From: Ancylostoma caninum
Taxonomy: Eukaryota > Nematoda > Chromadorea > Rhabditida > Ancylostomatidae
Assembly (NCBI GenBank): GCA_037903475.1
Contig: JBAJFG010000035.1
Coordinates: 1,488,001-1,552,000, forward strand
Length of the DNA stretch: 64,000 nucleotides
Reading direction: 5' to 3'
Shown: positions 21,901 to 36,900 of the stretch, one piece after another
Layout: each line of letters opens with the position of its first letter
How positions within the stretch are numbered: position 1 is the stretch's first letter
The notes under the pieces: generated by a model
The model's database searches: none
Told to the model about the DNA's origin: nothing
What the model saw: the letters and a program-made list of their open reading frames with translations, nothing else
Position numbers and translations under genes: made by a program

Positions 21901-24900
21901 GCAGGTGGTTGAGCCGGCTTCGGTGGCGCGGGGGTTGGAACTGTAGCGGGTTTCGATGGCGCGGGTCCCGGAATCGCCACTTCAGGAGACGCTCCGCCAG
22001 AGCAACTCTCTGGATAGTCGCAGAAGCCCTTCTTCTCGTTATAGGCCAATCCAGCTGGACACTTCTGCAAGGTAACCAGTTCTATACAATTCAGAACACA
22101 ATGCTAATCCGTGAACAAACCATCATCGTTGCAATTCCTTCAGAACAGTAAACGAATTCTGAAGAACAGCCATCAGAATAGTAACCGTTCTTACGTCCGG
22201 CGCAGTTGAGACCACTAAAGGAATGCTGCTACACACACGTTAAAATTCATTAATTACAATTCCATTCAATTCGAGCACAAATCTCGCTCAGCTTCCAGAA
22301 TTTACGGGATTAATCACTAACGAGGATGTCACTGGAGGTCCTGCCTGCTGCGACTGGGCGACGGGTGGTAGCGGAACTGGAGCAGCAACGTCGGATGAAC
22401 AGCTTTCTGGATAGTCACAGTAACCCTCCTTTTCGTTAAAGACCAGAGACGATGGGCATTTCTGAAAATTACTGATGCAGAAAGTGATCCAGAACTTTTC
22501 TAAGAAATGGAGGTTTTGATAAAACCATTCGTACCATCATAGTAGCAACGCCGTCACTGCAGAGGACAAATTCTGGAGAGCAGCCATTCGAGTAGTGTCC
22601 GTCTGGACGTCCAGTGCAATCTATTGGGCTAAATCCCAAAAATTTCGGTACAGATCATTTGAGTTTACGTTGAAATAAACGTAAAAAACTAACGAAGAAC
22701 CAGAAGGCGGAGAATAAACAGGTTTGCTCGGCTTAGGTGGCTGTCCTGATGATGGTGGTATTGAGCCAGGCTGAGGTGCAACAGGTGGAACTCCAGAGGA
22801 GCAGTTCTCTGGATAGTCGCAGTAGCCCTTCTGCTCGTTGAAAACAAGCGATGCTGGGCATTTCTGGAACACCAAAGCTTTTATTTCAAGTTCGCTTGCT
22901 TTAAGATATTCTCACGGACCATCATGGTCGCAACACCATCATTACAGAACACAAAGTCTTGGGAGCAGCCGTTCGAATAATGCCCGTTCGGACGTCCGGT
23001 GCAGTCTAGAGGCTGAGAATGCGCTGGAGGTTGCGCCGGCTGCGGCGGTACAGGGCCAGGCTGTGGCGCAACAGATGGAACTCCGCCGGTGCAATTCTCT
23101 GGATAGTCGCAATAGCCCTTCTTCTCGTTGAACACAAGCGACGATGGACACTTCTGGAAAAGGCAGTGCTGAGCCCAATGTTCCGTTGGGAACGGCAAAA
23201 ATGCGATACCGACCATCATTGTCGCGACGCCATCACTGCAGAATACGAAGTCAGGCGAGCAGCCGTTCGAGTAGTGCCCGTCTGGACGCCCCGTACAATC
23301 CAAAGGCTGGGCATGAGCTGGAGGCTGAACTGGCTGTGCTGGCTGCGAAGGTACAGAGCCAGGCTGTGGCGCTACAGATGGAACACCGCCGGAGCAATTC
23401 TCTGGATAGTCGCAATAGCCCTTCTTCTCGTTGAACACAAGCGACGATGGACACTTCTGCAAGAAAAGTCGTTGCTAAGAGCGAAGTTGGTCGATAGCGA
23501 CAGGAAAGTTATACCGACCATCATTGTCGCGACACCATCACTGCAGAATACGAAGTCAGGCGAGCAGCCGTTCGAATAGTGCCCGTCTGAACGTCCAGTA
23601 CAATCCAAAGGCTGGGAATGAGCTGGAGGCGGAACTGGCTGAACTGGCTGCGCTGGCTGCGGAGATGCAGGGCCAGGCTGAGGAACTCCGCCGGAGCAAT
23701 TCTCCGGATAGTCGCAGTAGCCCTTCCTTTCGTTGTACACCAAGGAAGCTGGACATTTCTGGAAAAACATACTACATAAACAATGGAAACTTGAACTAAT
23801 GTGGTTGTGCTGACCATTTGTGTGGCGACTCCTTCGTTACAGAAGACGAACTCCGCGGAGCAGCCATTCGAGAAGTATCCGTTCTGGCGTCCAGCACAGT
23901 TGATGGTCCTTGAAATTTATCCGTACCAGTACCCAGCAAAACAATAAGGATCAAGATATGTTATGAAACTCACGAAGAAGGAGGAGACATCTGTGGAGGC
24001 TGAGAAGGCTGAGGTTGAGAAGGTTGCGATGGCAAAGGCGCAGCCGGTGGAACCTCAGAGGAGCAGTTCTCCGGATAGTCGCAGTAGCCCTTCTTCTCAT
24101 TGAACACCAACGACGATGGACATTTCTGGGATAAGAGGATTATAAGTATGGTATTTCTTTTGCCAAAAAATGTTTCGACACTGTGCACACAAACCATCAA
24201 AGTGGCGGTGCCTTCATTGCAAAACACGAAATCTCCCGAACATCCTTTTGAGTAATAGCCAGTTGGACGGCCTGCACAATCGACATTCCTAAAACGACAA
24301 TGAATTACCTAGGCAAACCACAAAAGTCCATAAAAAACGCAAATTCCTTCCGAGGACAACAACGAACAAAACTTACGTGGAAGCTGGTGGCGACATTGCT
24401 GGTGGCTGGCTGGGTTGAGATGGGACTGGAGCTGGAGCCACAGGAGGAGCACCGGCTGAGCAATTCTCTGGATAGTCGCAATATCCCTTCTTCTCGTTGA
24501 ACACTAGTGATGCTGGGCATTTCTGGAACAAGAGCTCAGCAATTCAAAGTAGTTACACTAGTAAGCGATCCAGGAATTCCCACCATGACAGTGGCAACTC
24601 CGTCAACACAGAACACGAATTCAGGAGTGCAGCCATTCGAGTGGTAGCCATTCGGACGTCCATTGCAGTCTAGTGACCTAAATTAATAATATTTGAGTCC
24701 GATAATTCTTGTGAGAACTAGTGGCAGTATTTGTTGTAGCTGTAGAAAATAATAAATCACCAACCCAGAAGCTGCAGGAGGTGACAGAGCCGGTGGCTGG
24801 CTGGGTTGCGACGGGACAGGAGCTGGAGCCACAGGAGGAGCACCGGCTGAGCAATTCTCTGGATAGTCGCAATATCCCTTCTTCTCGTTGAACACTAGTG

Positions 24901-27900
24901 ATGCTGGGCATTTCATGATAGTAGCCATTCCTTCACTGCAGAACACAAACTCTGCCGTGCATCCATTCGAGTGGTATCCATTCGGACGTCCAGTGCAGTC
25001 AAGTGGCCTAAAGCAACAAGAATTTTTTTAAGTACAGCTTTTTTAGAACTAATAGCAGTACTTGTTTTTGTTGTAGTTGTTAGAAAATAATGAAGGCAAA
25101 TACGGACAAAACCAACGTGGAGGGTGGTGGCGACAATGAGGGTGGCTGGCTGGGTTTAGATGGAATCGGAGCCGGAGCCGCAGGAGGAGCACCAGCTGAG
25201 CAGTTCTCCGGATAGTCGCAGTATCCCTTCTTCTCGTTGAAAACTAGTGATGCCGGGCACTTCTAAACAAATTCAAAATCCAATTCGGGATTCATGTAAT
25301 AACCGTAGAAGAAATGCCTACCATGACAGTAGCTACTCCATCAACGCAGTATACAAATTCAGGAGTGCAGCCATTTGAATGGTAGCCATTCGTGCGTCCA
25401 GTGCAGTCTAGTGCAGACTGAGAATGCGCTGGAGGTTGTGCTGGTTGTGGTGCTACCGGTGTGGGCTGCGGTGGTACCGGTGCCATGCCAGGTGAGCAGT
25501 TTTCTGGATAGTCGCAGTAGCCCTTCTTCTCGTTGAATACCAGTGAAGCGGGGCATTTCTGGAACGAGAAACCAGCAAATCAGGGCGGTCATTCCACAAT
25601 CCTCAGCAAGAACCCTACCATGACAGTGGCAACTCCGTCGACACAGAACACGAATTCAGGAGTGCAGCCATTTGAGTGATAACCATTTGGACGTCCCGTG
25701 CAGTCTAGTGGCCTGAAGAAATAATATCATTGTTCAAGTCCGACAACCCTCAAAATAACTAATAGCAGTACTTTCTGTAGTTGATGAAGGACAATTATAA
25801 CATACTAACCCAGAAGCCGCAGGAGGTGACAGAGCCGGTGGTTGGCTGGGTTGAGACGGCGTTGGAGCAGGGACCATAGGAGCTCCGCCAGAACAGTTCT
25901 CTGGATAGTCGCAATATCCCTTCTTCTCATTGAACACTAGTGATGCTGGGCATTTCTGGAAGAAGAGCTCAGTACTTCAAAGCAGTTACACTAGCAACCC
26001 ATCGAGGAATTCCCACCATGACAGTGGCAACTCCGTCGACGCAGAACACGAATTCAGGAGTGCAGCCATTTGAGTGGTAGCCATTCGGACGTCCAGTGCA
26101 GTCTAGTGGCCTAAAATAATAATATTTGAGTCCGATAATTCTTGTGAGAATTAGTAGTAGTATTTGTTGTAGCTGCAGAAAATAATAAATCACTAACCCA
26201 GAAGCCGCAGGAGGTGACAGTGCAGGCGGCTGGCTGGGTTGAGACGGGACCGGAGCTGGAGCCACAGGTGGAGCACCAGCTGAGCAATTCTCTGGATAGT
26301 CACAGTAGCCTTTTTTCTTGTTGAACACTAATGATGCCGGGCACTTCTAAAGAAATTCAAAATCCAACCCAGGATTCCCGTAATAACCGCTGTAGAAAAT
26401 TCTACCATGACAGTAGCTACTCCGTCAACGCAGAACACAAATTCTGGCGTACAACCGTTGGAATGATAGCCATTCGGACGTCCAGTGCAGTCCAATGCAG
26501 CCTGGGACTGTGCTGGAGGTGGAGCAGTCTGTGGTGGTGACGGAGCGGGCTGAGGAGCAACCGGTACAACTCCAGATGAGCAGTTCTCGGGATAGTCACA
26601 GTAACCCTTCTTTTCGTCGAACACCAGAGATGCCGGGCATTTCTGAAACGTATACTAGTACGAATCGCTCTCACAACACCTTCAGGTCGACCTACCATAA
26701 TGGTAGCCACGCCTTCACTGCAGAAGACGAAGTCGGCAGAGCAACCATTCGAGTGATACCCATTACTGCGTCCCGTGCAATCAAGTGGTCTGAAGTATAA
26801 ATCCAGCCAAATCCAGGATCACCCATCCCACAGCACTAAACTCACTTTGACGACGTCGGCTGGGAGAGGGCTGGGGGCTGTGCTGGCTGTTGTGGAACCG
26901 GGCTTGGAACAGGCGCTGGTGAAGCTACAGGAGAGGAGCAGTTCTCTGGATAGTCACAGTATCCTTTCTTCTCATTGAATACCAACGAAGCTGGACATTT
27001 CTAAAACAACAACGAGTCATGTTAGCTAGTGAAGCCGTCACAAACCCGCAATAAGAACTATTTTCTCAAATTTCTCTATAAAATAGTCACAGGTATTGGT
27101 GACCAACTGCAGCTATTTACAGCCACTTCTCGAATGATTATTCACAGTAACAGATTACACCACAGTACTGCACTGTACACGTTCTTTATCATAAATCCGC
27201 AGAATCACATCCTAGAAACCGAGGAAACATGTCATGCGCATAGGATCAAAAACCCACCATCATAGTCGCCACGCCCTCAACACAGAAGACGAAATCAGGC
27301 GTGCATCCGATGGAGTGGTAGCCATTGGGACGTCCAGTGCAATCCATCGGTCTAAATCCACGAAATCTCAGCAAAACTTGCTTCAGATTCGCGGTTGTTC
27401 TATTGGGAATTAAATTGCTAACCCAGCTGCCGCAGGAGGTGAGAGCGCGGGAGGTTGGGCAGGTTGAGGAGCTGGGACAGGAGCTGGACCAGTAGATGAA
27501 CAGTTCTCAACATAGTCACAATATCCCTTTTTCTCATTAAACACCAATGACGCTGGGCATTTCTACAAGGAACTCATAGAAAATAAAGCTGTAACCATTT
27601 TCTCGCCCAAAGGATCTCACCATAATAGTAGCCACTCCTTCACTGCAGAAAACAAACTCTGTCGTACATCCGTTCGAGTGGTATCCATTCGGACGTCCAG
27701 TACAGTCCATGGGAGAAGCTCCCGCCGGCGGAGATAGCGCCGGAGGCTGGCCCATCTGTGGAGGCTTGGGAACTGGACTTGGAATAGGTGCTGGTGCAAC
27801 TACAGGAGAAGAGCAGTTCTCTGGATAGTCACAGTAGCCCTTCTTCTCGTTGAAGACCAACGACGCAGGACATTTCATGATAGTAGCCATTCCTTCACTG

Positions 27901-30900
27901 CAGAACACAAACTCCGCCGTGCATCCATTTGAGTGGTATCCGTTCGGACGTCCAGTGCAATCCAGAGTTGCAGCCGGAGGTGCCAGTGCCGGAGGTGGTA
28001 CTGGCTTTGCTGGTAGCGGACTTGGAGCAGGAGCCACTGGAGGTAGTTCAGAGGAGCAGTTTTCTGGATAGTCACAATAGCCCTTCTTCTCATTGAACAC
28101 CAGCGAGGCAGGACACTTCTGAATAGCGAAGACGTGCGATTCACGAAATTCACTGCACAAGCAGCAACAGAACAAACCATCAGCGTGGTGACACCTTCAT
28201 TGCAGAACACAAATTCAGAAGTGCAGCCAAGTGAATGGTATCCATTTGGACGTCCAGTGCAGTCCGCAGAACTGAACCAACGTCATCGCCTTCCGTTCCG
28301 GACAAGAAACAAAACCAAGAACTCACGTTAATGCCGAAGGCGGTGAAAACGCAGGTGGCTGAACTGGTGGAGGCTTTGGAGCTGGGATTGGAGCAACAAC
28401 TGGAGGCACAGCGCCGGAGCAGTTCTCCACGTAGTCACAGTATCCCTTCTTCTCGTTAAACACCAGCGACTGCGGACACTTCTGAAATAGATGCGTTAGA
28501 AGCTGCTTCAAGAAAAATTAGGCAGTTGAGAAGCGAACCATGACGGTAGCCACGCCTTCATTACAGAATACGAAATCTGGAGAGCATCCGTTCGAGTGGT
28601 AGCCGTTCGGACGTCCCTTGCAGTCGACGATACTGTAACGTCAACTTTCATTAGGAAACATGACAGTTATTCTTGAACAACTGCTTTAAACATACCCAGA
28701 TGGCGCAAGTGATGGAGTCGGTGGCCTAGCCTGCTGCGGGAGTGGCACAGGCGCCACAGGAGCCACGACTTTGTCGGAACAGTTCTCTGGATAGTCGCAG
28801 TGTCCATTCTTTTCGTTGAAGACCAGCGATACAGGGCACTTCTGAACACGTTAAACAAATGAGATTACGCGATCCTAGACAATCATGGATTTGTGGCTAG
28901 GCGTACCATTATCGTTGCAACTCCTTCGCTGCAGTAAACGAACTCAGGAGAGCAGCCGCTGGAGTAGAATCCTTCCTTCTTTCCCCTACAATCCACCTGA
29001 CCCAATGGCATTGGAGGTGCTTGAGGACGTGGTGGCTGGACTTGCGGAACGGATGGAAGTGGAGCCGGTGGCACATCCGACGAGCAGTTCTCAACGTAGT
29101 CGCAGTGTCCCTTTTCGGCGTTGAACACCAGTGATGAAGGGCATTTCTTAAGGAAAAAATAAACCCGGTAGTATCCGGTAAATCCGGTAAGATTTCAAGG
29201 ATTTTTTTTAAAGAACACAGCAAAATTACCATAGGTGTTGCAATTCCATCAGTACAGAAGACAAACTCATGTGAGCACCCTTTTGAATAATAGCCGTCAG
29301 GTTTTCCGGAGCAATCCACGAATCTGAATAATGATTGCCCAGGTGAATTGCAGCTCAACACGAGTGTTACGAATAGGTGACATTCCTGCCGAGTATTTTT
29401 GAATTCACTTTGAGTGGGCATTTTTGAACTTAAGAAGCAGTAATTCAGAAGAAGTAGGTATTGTTCAGAGCTAAGTGAATAAATGAGCATAGTAAGTATA
29501 AGAACAAATGGATATTGGCTGTTAGCCCATGGATTCCGTAAAAATGACTAAGGATCCATACCCTTGTGTAGGTGGAGCATATCCAGGTGCAGGCGGTGGA
29601 GCCGTCTGAGCAGATGGAACCACTGGCAGATTTGGGATCACTTGCGGTACATCCGAGGAACAATTCTCCACATAGTCGCAGTATCCCTCCTTTTCATTGA
29701 ACACCAGGGTAGGTGGACATTCCTGGAATAGTTCAGGATGATTCGTGAACCTTCTTAATAGTAAAAACATTTGCCAGTACCATGGGTGTGGCAACTCCTT
29801 CACTGCAGTGCACGAACGTGGCAGAACAGCCATTCGAGTAGTATCCGTCCGGCTTTCCGACACAATTGACACTCCTGTAGGTATAGCAAGAAATGTAAGT
29901 ACAAAGTCTAATCCAGAAAAAATCCATGCACTTACGAAGAGCTTGGTGGGGTGTGAACAGGCAGTGGAATCGGTGGACCGGGAGCAACAGTCGGCGGAGA
30001 AGGCATAACTGGTGTTGGTGCAACTTTGACAATGCAGTTTTCTGGATAATCGCAGTGTCCACTCTTCTCATTGAAAACTAGGGATGAGGGGCACATCTGA
30101 AATTGAAGGGAAAGTCATCGTGCACAGGTGGTGGTAATGAAATTTTCTGGGATAGGGACACTACCATGACGGTCGGGAATCCCTCACTGCAGTACACAAA
30201 CTCAGATGAACAGCCATTCGCATAGTAGCCATCTGGCTTTCCAGCACAGTCCACATGCCTGTAAAATTGAAAATTGTCAAGCACAAAGGGCTGCATTTAC
30301 TGGTAAAACTCACGACGATTCCGGCTCGAAGTAGGCGGGGGCATGATTATCCATCATAGGTGGTACAGCAGCTGGCTCGTCCGAGGAACAGTTCTCCACA
30401 TAGTCGCAGTGTCCCTTCTTCTCGTTGAATACCAATGTTGAAGGGCATTTCTAGGGATAAATTTTGAATTTAGGAGTCTTTTCCGTACCTTACTGGTAAA
30501 AATTACCATTGGGGTCGATGTTCCCTCGCTGCAGTACACAAAATCGGGAGAGCAGCCATTTGAATAGTACCCATCCGCCTTTCCAAGACAAGTCACAGGT
30601 CTGGAAAATACCATCGACATTTCCTGGATCCCCAAATTTCAGGAAGTACGCGAGTGGAGTGAAACATACCCCTTCGGTGCTGGCTGTGCAAGAGCAAGTG
30701 GTGGAACAGCCGGCTTCGGCAACGGAGGGATAGGCATCACCGGAGGAACATCCGAAGAGCAGTTCTCCACATAATCGCAGTGTCCCTTCTTTTCGTTGAA
30801 TACCAGTGATGGAGGACATTTCTGAAGAGAGCAGGCCTAGATTACTACATTTTTGTGGACAAAATACCTAGCGAATTACCATCGATGTCGCAACTCCTTC

Positions 30901-33900
30901 ACTACAAAACACGAAAACTGGTGAACAGCCATTTGAGTAGTATCCATCGCTCTTTCCAGCACAATCAACAACTCCTGGAGTGGATGATGGTGGTGGGGCG
31001 TAGGCACTGGGAGGAGACGGCACTGGCATCGCGTTCACAGGTGGAGGCACTGGTGATGGCGTCTCAGAGATGCAGCTCTCTGGATAGTCGCAGTATCCCT
31101 TCTTCTCATTGAACACTAACAGTGAAGGACACGTCTAAAAATTGATGGATGAGATGTGCAAAAATCCATGTTCAAAGCCAGCCACGCATACCATCTTAGT
31201 GGCTACTCCCTCGCTGCAGTAGACAAAGTCAGAGAAGCAGCCATTCGAGTAGTATCCGTCCTTCTTTCCAGCGCAGTCCACACCTCTTCAATGATACATA
31301 GATTAATTTGTTGCTAATGTTAAGCATATTATTCCAGAAACTCAGCATACCCAGTAAGATTCTGAGTAGCGTAAGACGGCGCCAAACCAGGTGCCATCGG
31401 CTTTATCACCGCGGGAGGAGCTGGAGCCTCTCCCTCGCAGTTCTCGGCATAATCGCATTGACCCTTCTTACCGTTGAACACAAGAGTTGGAGGACATTTC
31501 TAAACTCCAGCCGATATCCAGAGAAACCACTCACATCGCTACTGCTACAGTAAACTTACCATAGTTGTGGCAACGCCATCAGTGCAGAGAACAAACTCTG
31601 GGATGCAGCCGGTTGAATAGTATCCGTCCTTCTTGCCGACACAATCCACGAACCTGTCAAATGACTTCATTTATGCGTGGATCTGCACGTATGGACATAA
31701 CACTTCAGCTTACTTCTCAGCCGGTGGAGCATACACAGGCGCGGGAGGCTGCATTGATGGCGCTGGAGGAGGTGGAGGAGGCAACACAAGAGTTTCAGCG
31801 GAGCAGTTCTCTGCATAGTCACAATGACCCTTCTTCTCGTTAAAAACGAGGGTCGGAGGACACTTCTGCAAAAGAAAAAAGAACAGTCCTACAGAGGCCA
31901 GCTACATAATTGTGCAGAAAATACCATCGACGTCGCTACGCCTTCGCTGCAGTACACAAACACAGGTGAACAGCCGTTCGAATAGTAGCCGTCTTTCTTT
32001 CCAGTACATTCCACGATCCTGAATAAGAATAATCCAGAAAAGTACCAGAACATTCCAACTCTTCGAAATACATACGATGGTGAAGGGGGAGAAAGAGCAG
32101 GTGGATGAGGTTTTGGCATGGGTGAAGCCGCCAATGGTTTCGTCTCTGCAGAGCAATTCTCCACATAATCGCAGTGTCCCTTCTTCTCATTGAATACCAA
32201 TGTTGGTGGGCATTTCTGGATTGATGGATATAGTGGCACAGTAAGCGCTACAGAAAGGTGGGCGTAGTAATGATTACCATCGTAGTAGGTACTCCTTCGT
32301 TACAGAAGACGAATTCTGGTACGCAACCGTTGGAGTAGTAACCGTCCTTCTTACCAGTGCAATCCACACGTCTAAAAGGGCAAATTCACTACAGTAATCT
32401 TCCCGCTCATAGAATAAAAGTAGAACATACGTAGATGCAGGTGGTCGCATGGCCGGTGCTGGAGGAGGAGGAACTACAGAAGGTGCTGGCAGAGGTGGTG
32501 GCATGGGAGCAGCTCCGGATGAACAATTCTCTGGATAATCGCAATGCCCTTTCTTCTCGTTGAACACTAGTGACGCAGGGCATTTCTGAAAGACCAACAG
32601 CATTGCAATTCAGAAGATCCTTCTCGGACTACGTGAACTCACCATGGTTGTCGCGATTCCTTCATTGCAAAATACAAACTCCGACGAGCAACCATTCGAG
32701 TAATAGCCATCCTTCTTTCCGGTGCAATCCACACGGCTGCAACAGCTGGTTTTACTACTATTCCGAACACTGTGACTCGCTTACCCCAGGTTCAGGAAGA
32801 CAATGAAGTGAACATACCCTGATGAAATAACGGGAGCAGGCGGTGGAACTGGCGGTGCCATTGATGGAGCAGGAGACAGAGACAGAACTGTCGGGGCCAA
32901 CACTGGCGGTGTCGGGCGGGTTTCTGAGCAGTTCTCCACGTAATCGCAATGCCCCTTCTTCTCGTTGAATACCAGCGTAGGTGGACATTTCTGGAAAAAA
33001 ACTCGCCCTCTTCGATTTCTATCAAAAATATGCTCACAAATAAACGTGAGAACTACCATAGTCGTTGCAACTCCTTCGCTGCAGTAGACAAATTCAGGTG
33101 TGCAACCATTCGAGTAGTATCCATCCTTCTTCCCAGCGCAGTCGACTTTGGATGTGGTGGGAGTAGGAACACGGACAGGCGCAGGAGGCTTCATTGCGGG
33201 TTCCGGATGTGGTACCAACGGTGATTCTGCGGAGCAGTTCTCCACGTAGTCACAGTGTCCTTTCTTTTCGTTGAAAACCAGTGAAGGAGGGCATTTCTGG
33301 AAGAAGAGAAAATTCGTGGAAAATTTTCCATCTAATGCCACATAACCTACTCACCATGGATGTCGCAACTCCCTCGCTGCAGAAAACAAACGTGGGCGAG
33401 CATCCATTTGAATAGTATCCATCCTTCTTCCAAGCACAATCCACAGGTCTAAGAAGTAAAAAAAAAAGTAAGCCATAGTCTAATTAAGAGGTAGCGTTCA
33501 ACTTACGATGACATCGGTGGTACCGGGGCAGGAACAACATTAGGAGCTGACGCAGCCGGGGGTGAAGCCACCGGTCCAGGGGTGCAGTTCTCAGGATAGT
33601 CGCAATAGCCCTTCTTTTCGTTGAACACTAGCAGCGATGGACATTTCTAAATTTGAAAAATCCTACTGGAAGAAGTGGAACTGTAAATACGAAAAAAATA
33701 CCATCGTGGTTGCCATTCCTTCGTTGCAGAACACAAATTCAGAAGTGCAACCCATCGAATAGTAACCATCCGGTTTCGTCTTGCAATCAACAGTACTGTA
33801 ACTTTTACATTTACAATCACATTACTACAACACTTTCAAATATCCTCGCTCCTACAGGGCGAAAATCCACGGACAACAATAAGAAAACATACGTTACAAG

Positions 33901-36900
33901 CTGTGGAGCTGGAACTGGAGCCGGAGGCTGCATGGCTGGCGCTGGTGGTGGTGGCACAACAGTCGGAGCTGGTGGTGGCACAACGGAAGGAGCTGGTGGT
34001 GGTGCTACCGGTTCGGGCGTACAATTCTCAGGATAGTCACAGTAGCCCTTCTTCTCGTTGAACACCAGCGATGATGGACACTTCTTAATGTTCAAGCCAT
34101 CAATTTTCTGTTAAAACCATCAACCCTGTAATAGAATGTAGGAGAAAATACCATTGTGGTCGCTATTCCTTCATTGCAGAACACAAATTCAGATGTGCAG
34201 CCCATGGAATAGTAGCCATCCTTCTTCGTCTTGCAGTCGATCGTGCTGGAACATAGTTCTCACTTTATGTCACCCCAGTTTCATCTTTTTTCTTTCCTTC
34301 ACATTCACTTCTACACAGATATTCCTGATGAACTCTTTAGCCATGTCCATAAGTCCCCTTTGCGACTCATGGATAACACATTGTGGATCGCCCAGAAAAA
34401 AAAACATACTTCACAATCTGCGCGGCAACAGGCGGCGGGGGTGCCACAACAGTAGGAGCAAGTATGGGTGGTGCCCGTTGAGCATCTTCCGCACAATTCT
34501 CCGCGTAGTCACAGTGTCCCTTCTTCTCGTTGAACACCAACGTGGGTGGGCACTTCTGCAACAAGACATTAAGCCCTAGGATTAGCTATCCACGAAAAAC
34601 GAGGCAAATCACCATCGATGTCGCGACTCCCTCATTGCAGAACACAAACGTAGGAGAGCAGCCGTTCGAGTAGTACCCATCCTTCTTTCCGGCACAGTCA
34701 ACCACCCTTAACATAAATGAATATTGTATTACTTTTGTAGAGGATACAAAACGCATACAATGGAGTTGGTGGTGCATAAACTGTAGGAGTCGGCTTTGGT
34801 GGAGCAGCTGGAGGCGAAGCAGCGGAGGAACAGTTCTCAGGATAATCGCAGTAGCCCTTTTTCTCGTTGAACACAAGTGATGATGGGCATTTCTGAAATG
34901 GACTGTTGACTTTGAATCGTTGGATTGAATTTAGAAGCACTACCATTGTGGTTGCTGTTCCCTCGTTGCAGAATACAAATTCGGAAGTGCATCCCATTGA
35001 GTAGTAGCCGTCTGGTTTGGTTTTGCAATCCACAACCCTGGAAAATCTAGTTGCAGATCTCAACTTCTCGCACATTTCCGCCATACAATTGTAATAGTCA
35101 TCCTCGTTCGTAACATGGTGAAAGTCCATAATAACTTTTTCAGGAGAAGAGACTCACACTACAGTCTGTGGAGCAGGAACAGGAGCCGGAGGCTGCATGG
35201 CTGGCGCTGGTGGTGGTGGTGGTACAACAGTTGGAGCTGGAGCTGGCACAACAGAAGGAGCTGGTAGTGGGGCAGCCGGTTCAGGCGTACAGTTCTCAGG
35301 ATAGTCACAATAGCCTTTCTTTTCGTTGAACACAAGGGATGATGGACATTTCTGAGATAGAGGAAATCAATTTGAAACCCATCATAACTAAAAACAGGAT
35401 CAGTACCATTGTGATTGCCATTCCTTCGTTGCAGAATACGAATTCAGATGTGCATCCCATGGAATAGTACCCGTCCGGTTTTGTTTTGCAATCCACAGCG
35501 CTGAAAAAAGAAAAATCCATGACTGCGTGATGGCAAGAATCTATCGACATGGACCTTGTTGAAAGAAAAAACTCACGTTACAGTCTTTGGAGCTGGAACA
35601 GGAGCCGGAGGCTGCATGGCTGGCGCCGGTGGAGGTGGCACAACAGTCGGAGCTGGTGGTGGCACAACGGAAGGAGCCGGTGGTGGGGCAATCGGTTCTG
35701 GCGTACAGTTTTCAGGATAGTCACAGTATCCCTTCTTTTCGTTGAACACCAGCGATGATGGGCATTTCTTAATGTTCAAGCTTCCAGTTTGCTGTAAAAG
35801 CACTAACCCTGTAAGAGAAAGTACCATTGTGATCGCCACTCCCTCGTTACAGAAAACAAAGTCAGACGAGCACCCCAGCGAATAGTAACCATCCGGCTTG
35901 GCCTTGCAATCGATAGTGCTGTAAAAAGTAAGTAAATTACTACAGCGATTCTAGCAATGCTTCAAGCTTCCTAAAGAACCTAGGATATCCATGAGCAACA
36001 ATAACTAAAAAAGACATACATCACAACAGGAGCAGGAGGCTGCATGGCTGGCATTGGAGCTGGCACAACAGAAGGAGCTGGTGCAGATGGTGCCATTGAA
36101 GTCTCAGCAGCACAATTCTCCGCATAGTCACAGTGTCCCTTCTTCTCGTTGAAAACTAACGTGGGTGGGCACGTCTGCAGAAAACAGTAGACATTCCTAG
36201 CATCAGTTAAAAAAGAGAAGGCGCAAAGGCGCAAACTACCATCGATGTCGCGACTCCTTCATTGCAGAACACAAATGTAGGAGAGCAACCGTTCGAGTAG
36301 TACCCATCCTTTTTCCCTTTACAGTCAACAACCCTAAACACATATGTATGGATCGATCATTCCAGACGATACACAACGCACAGAACTTACGATGAAGCGG
36401 GCGGGGCGTAGACGGTAGGAGCTGGCTGCGGTGGAGCAGCTTGGGATGGAGGAACGGGTGCGGAGGAACAGTTCTCAGGATAGTCGCAATAGCCCTTCTC
36501 CTCATTGAAGACAAGCGATGATGGACATTTCTGAATCCAGCATAGGCTTTTTTAAAATATTTTTGTATTCATATTTGAGGAAATACCATGGTAATCGCCA
36601 CTCCCTCATTGCAGAAAATAAAGTCGGATGTGCATCCCAACGAATAGTAGCCATCCTGCTTGGTCTTGCAGTCAACAGTCCTAGAAGGAAGTAATTCACC
36701 CGTAAAGCTACTTGGACTATGTGTTCCGTCGTGAACATAACTAGTGCTGACAGAAGCAAAGGCCTACTTTGCAATTTGTGGAACAGCAGCAGGAGCCGGA
36801 GGCTGCATAGCTGGTGCTGGTGCTGGTGGTGGAACAACAGACGGAGCTGGAGCTGGCACAACAGGAGCTGGAGGTGGAGCAACCGGTTCAGGCGTGCAGT

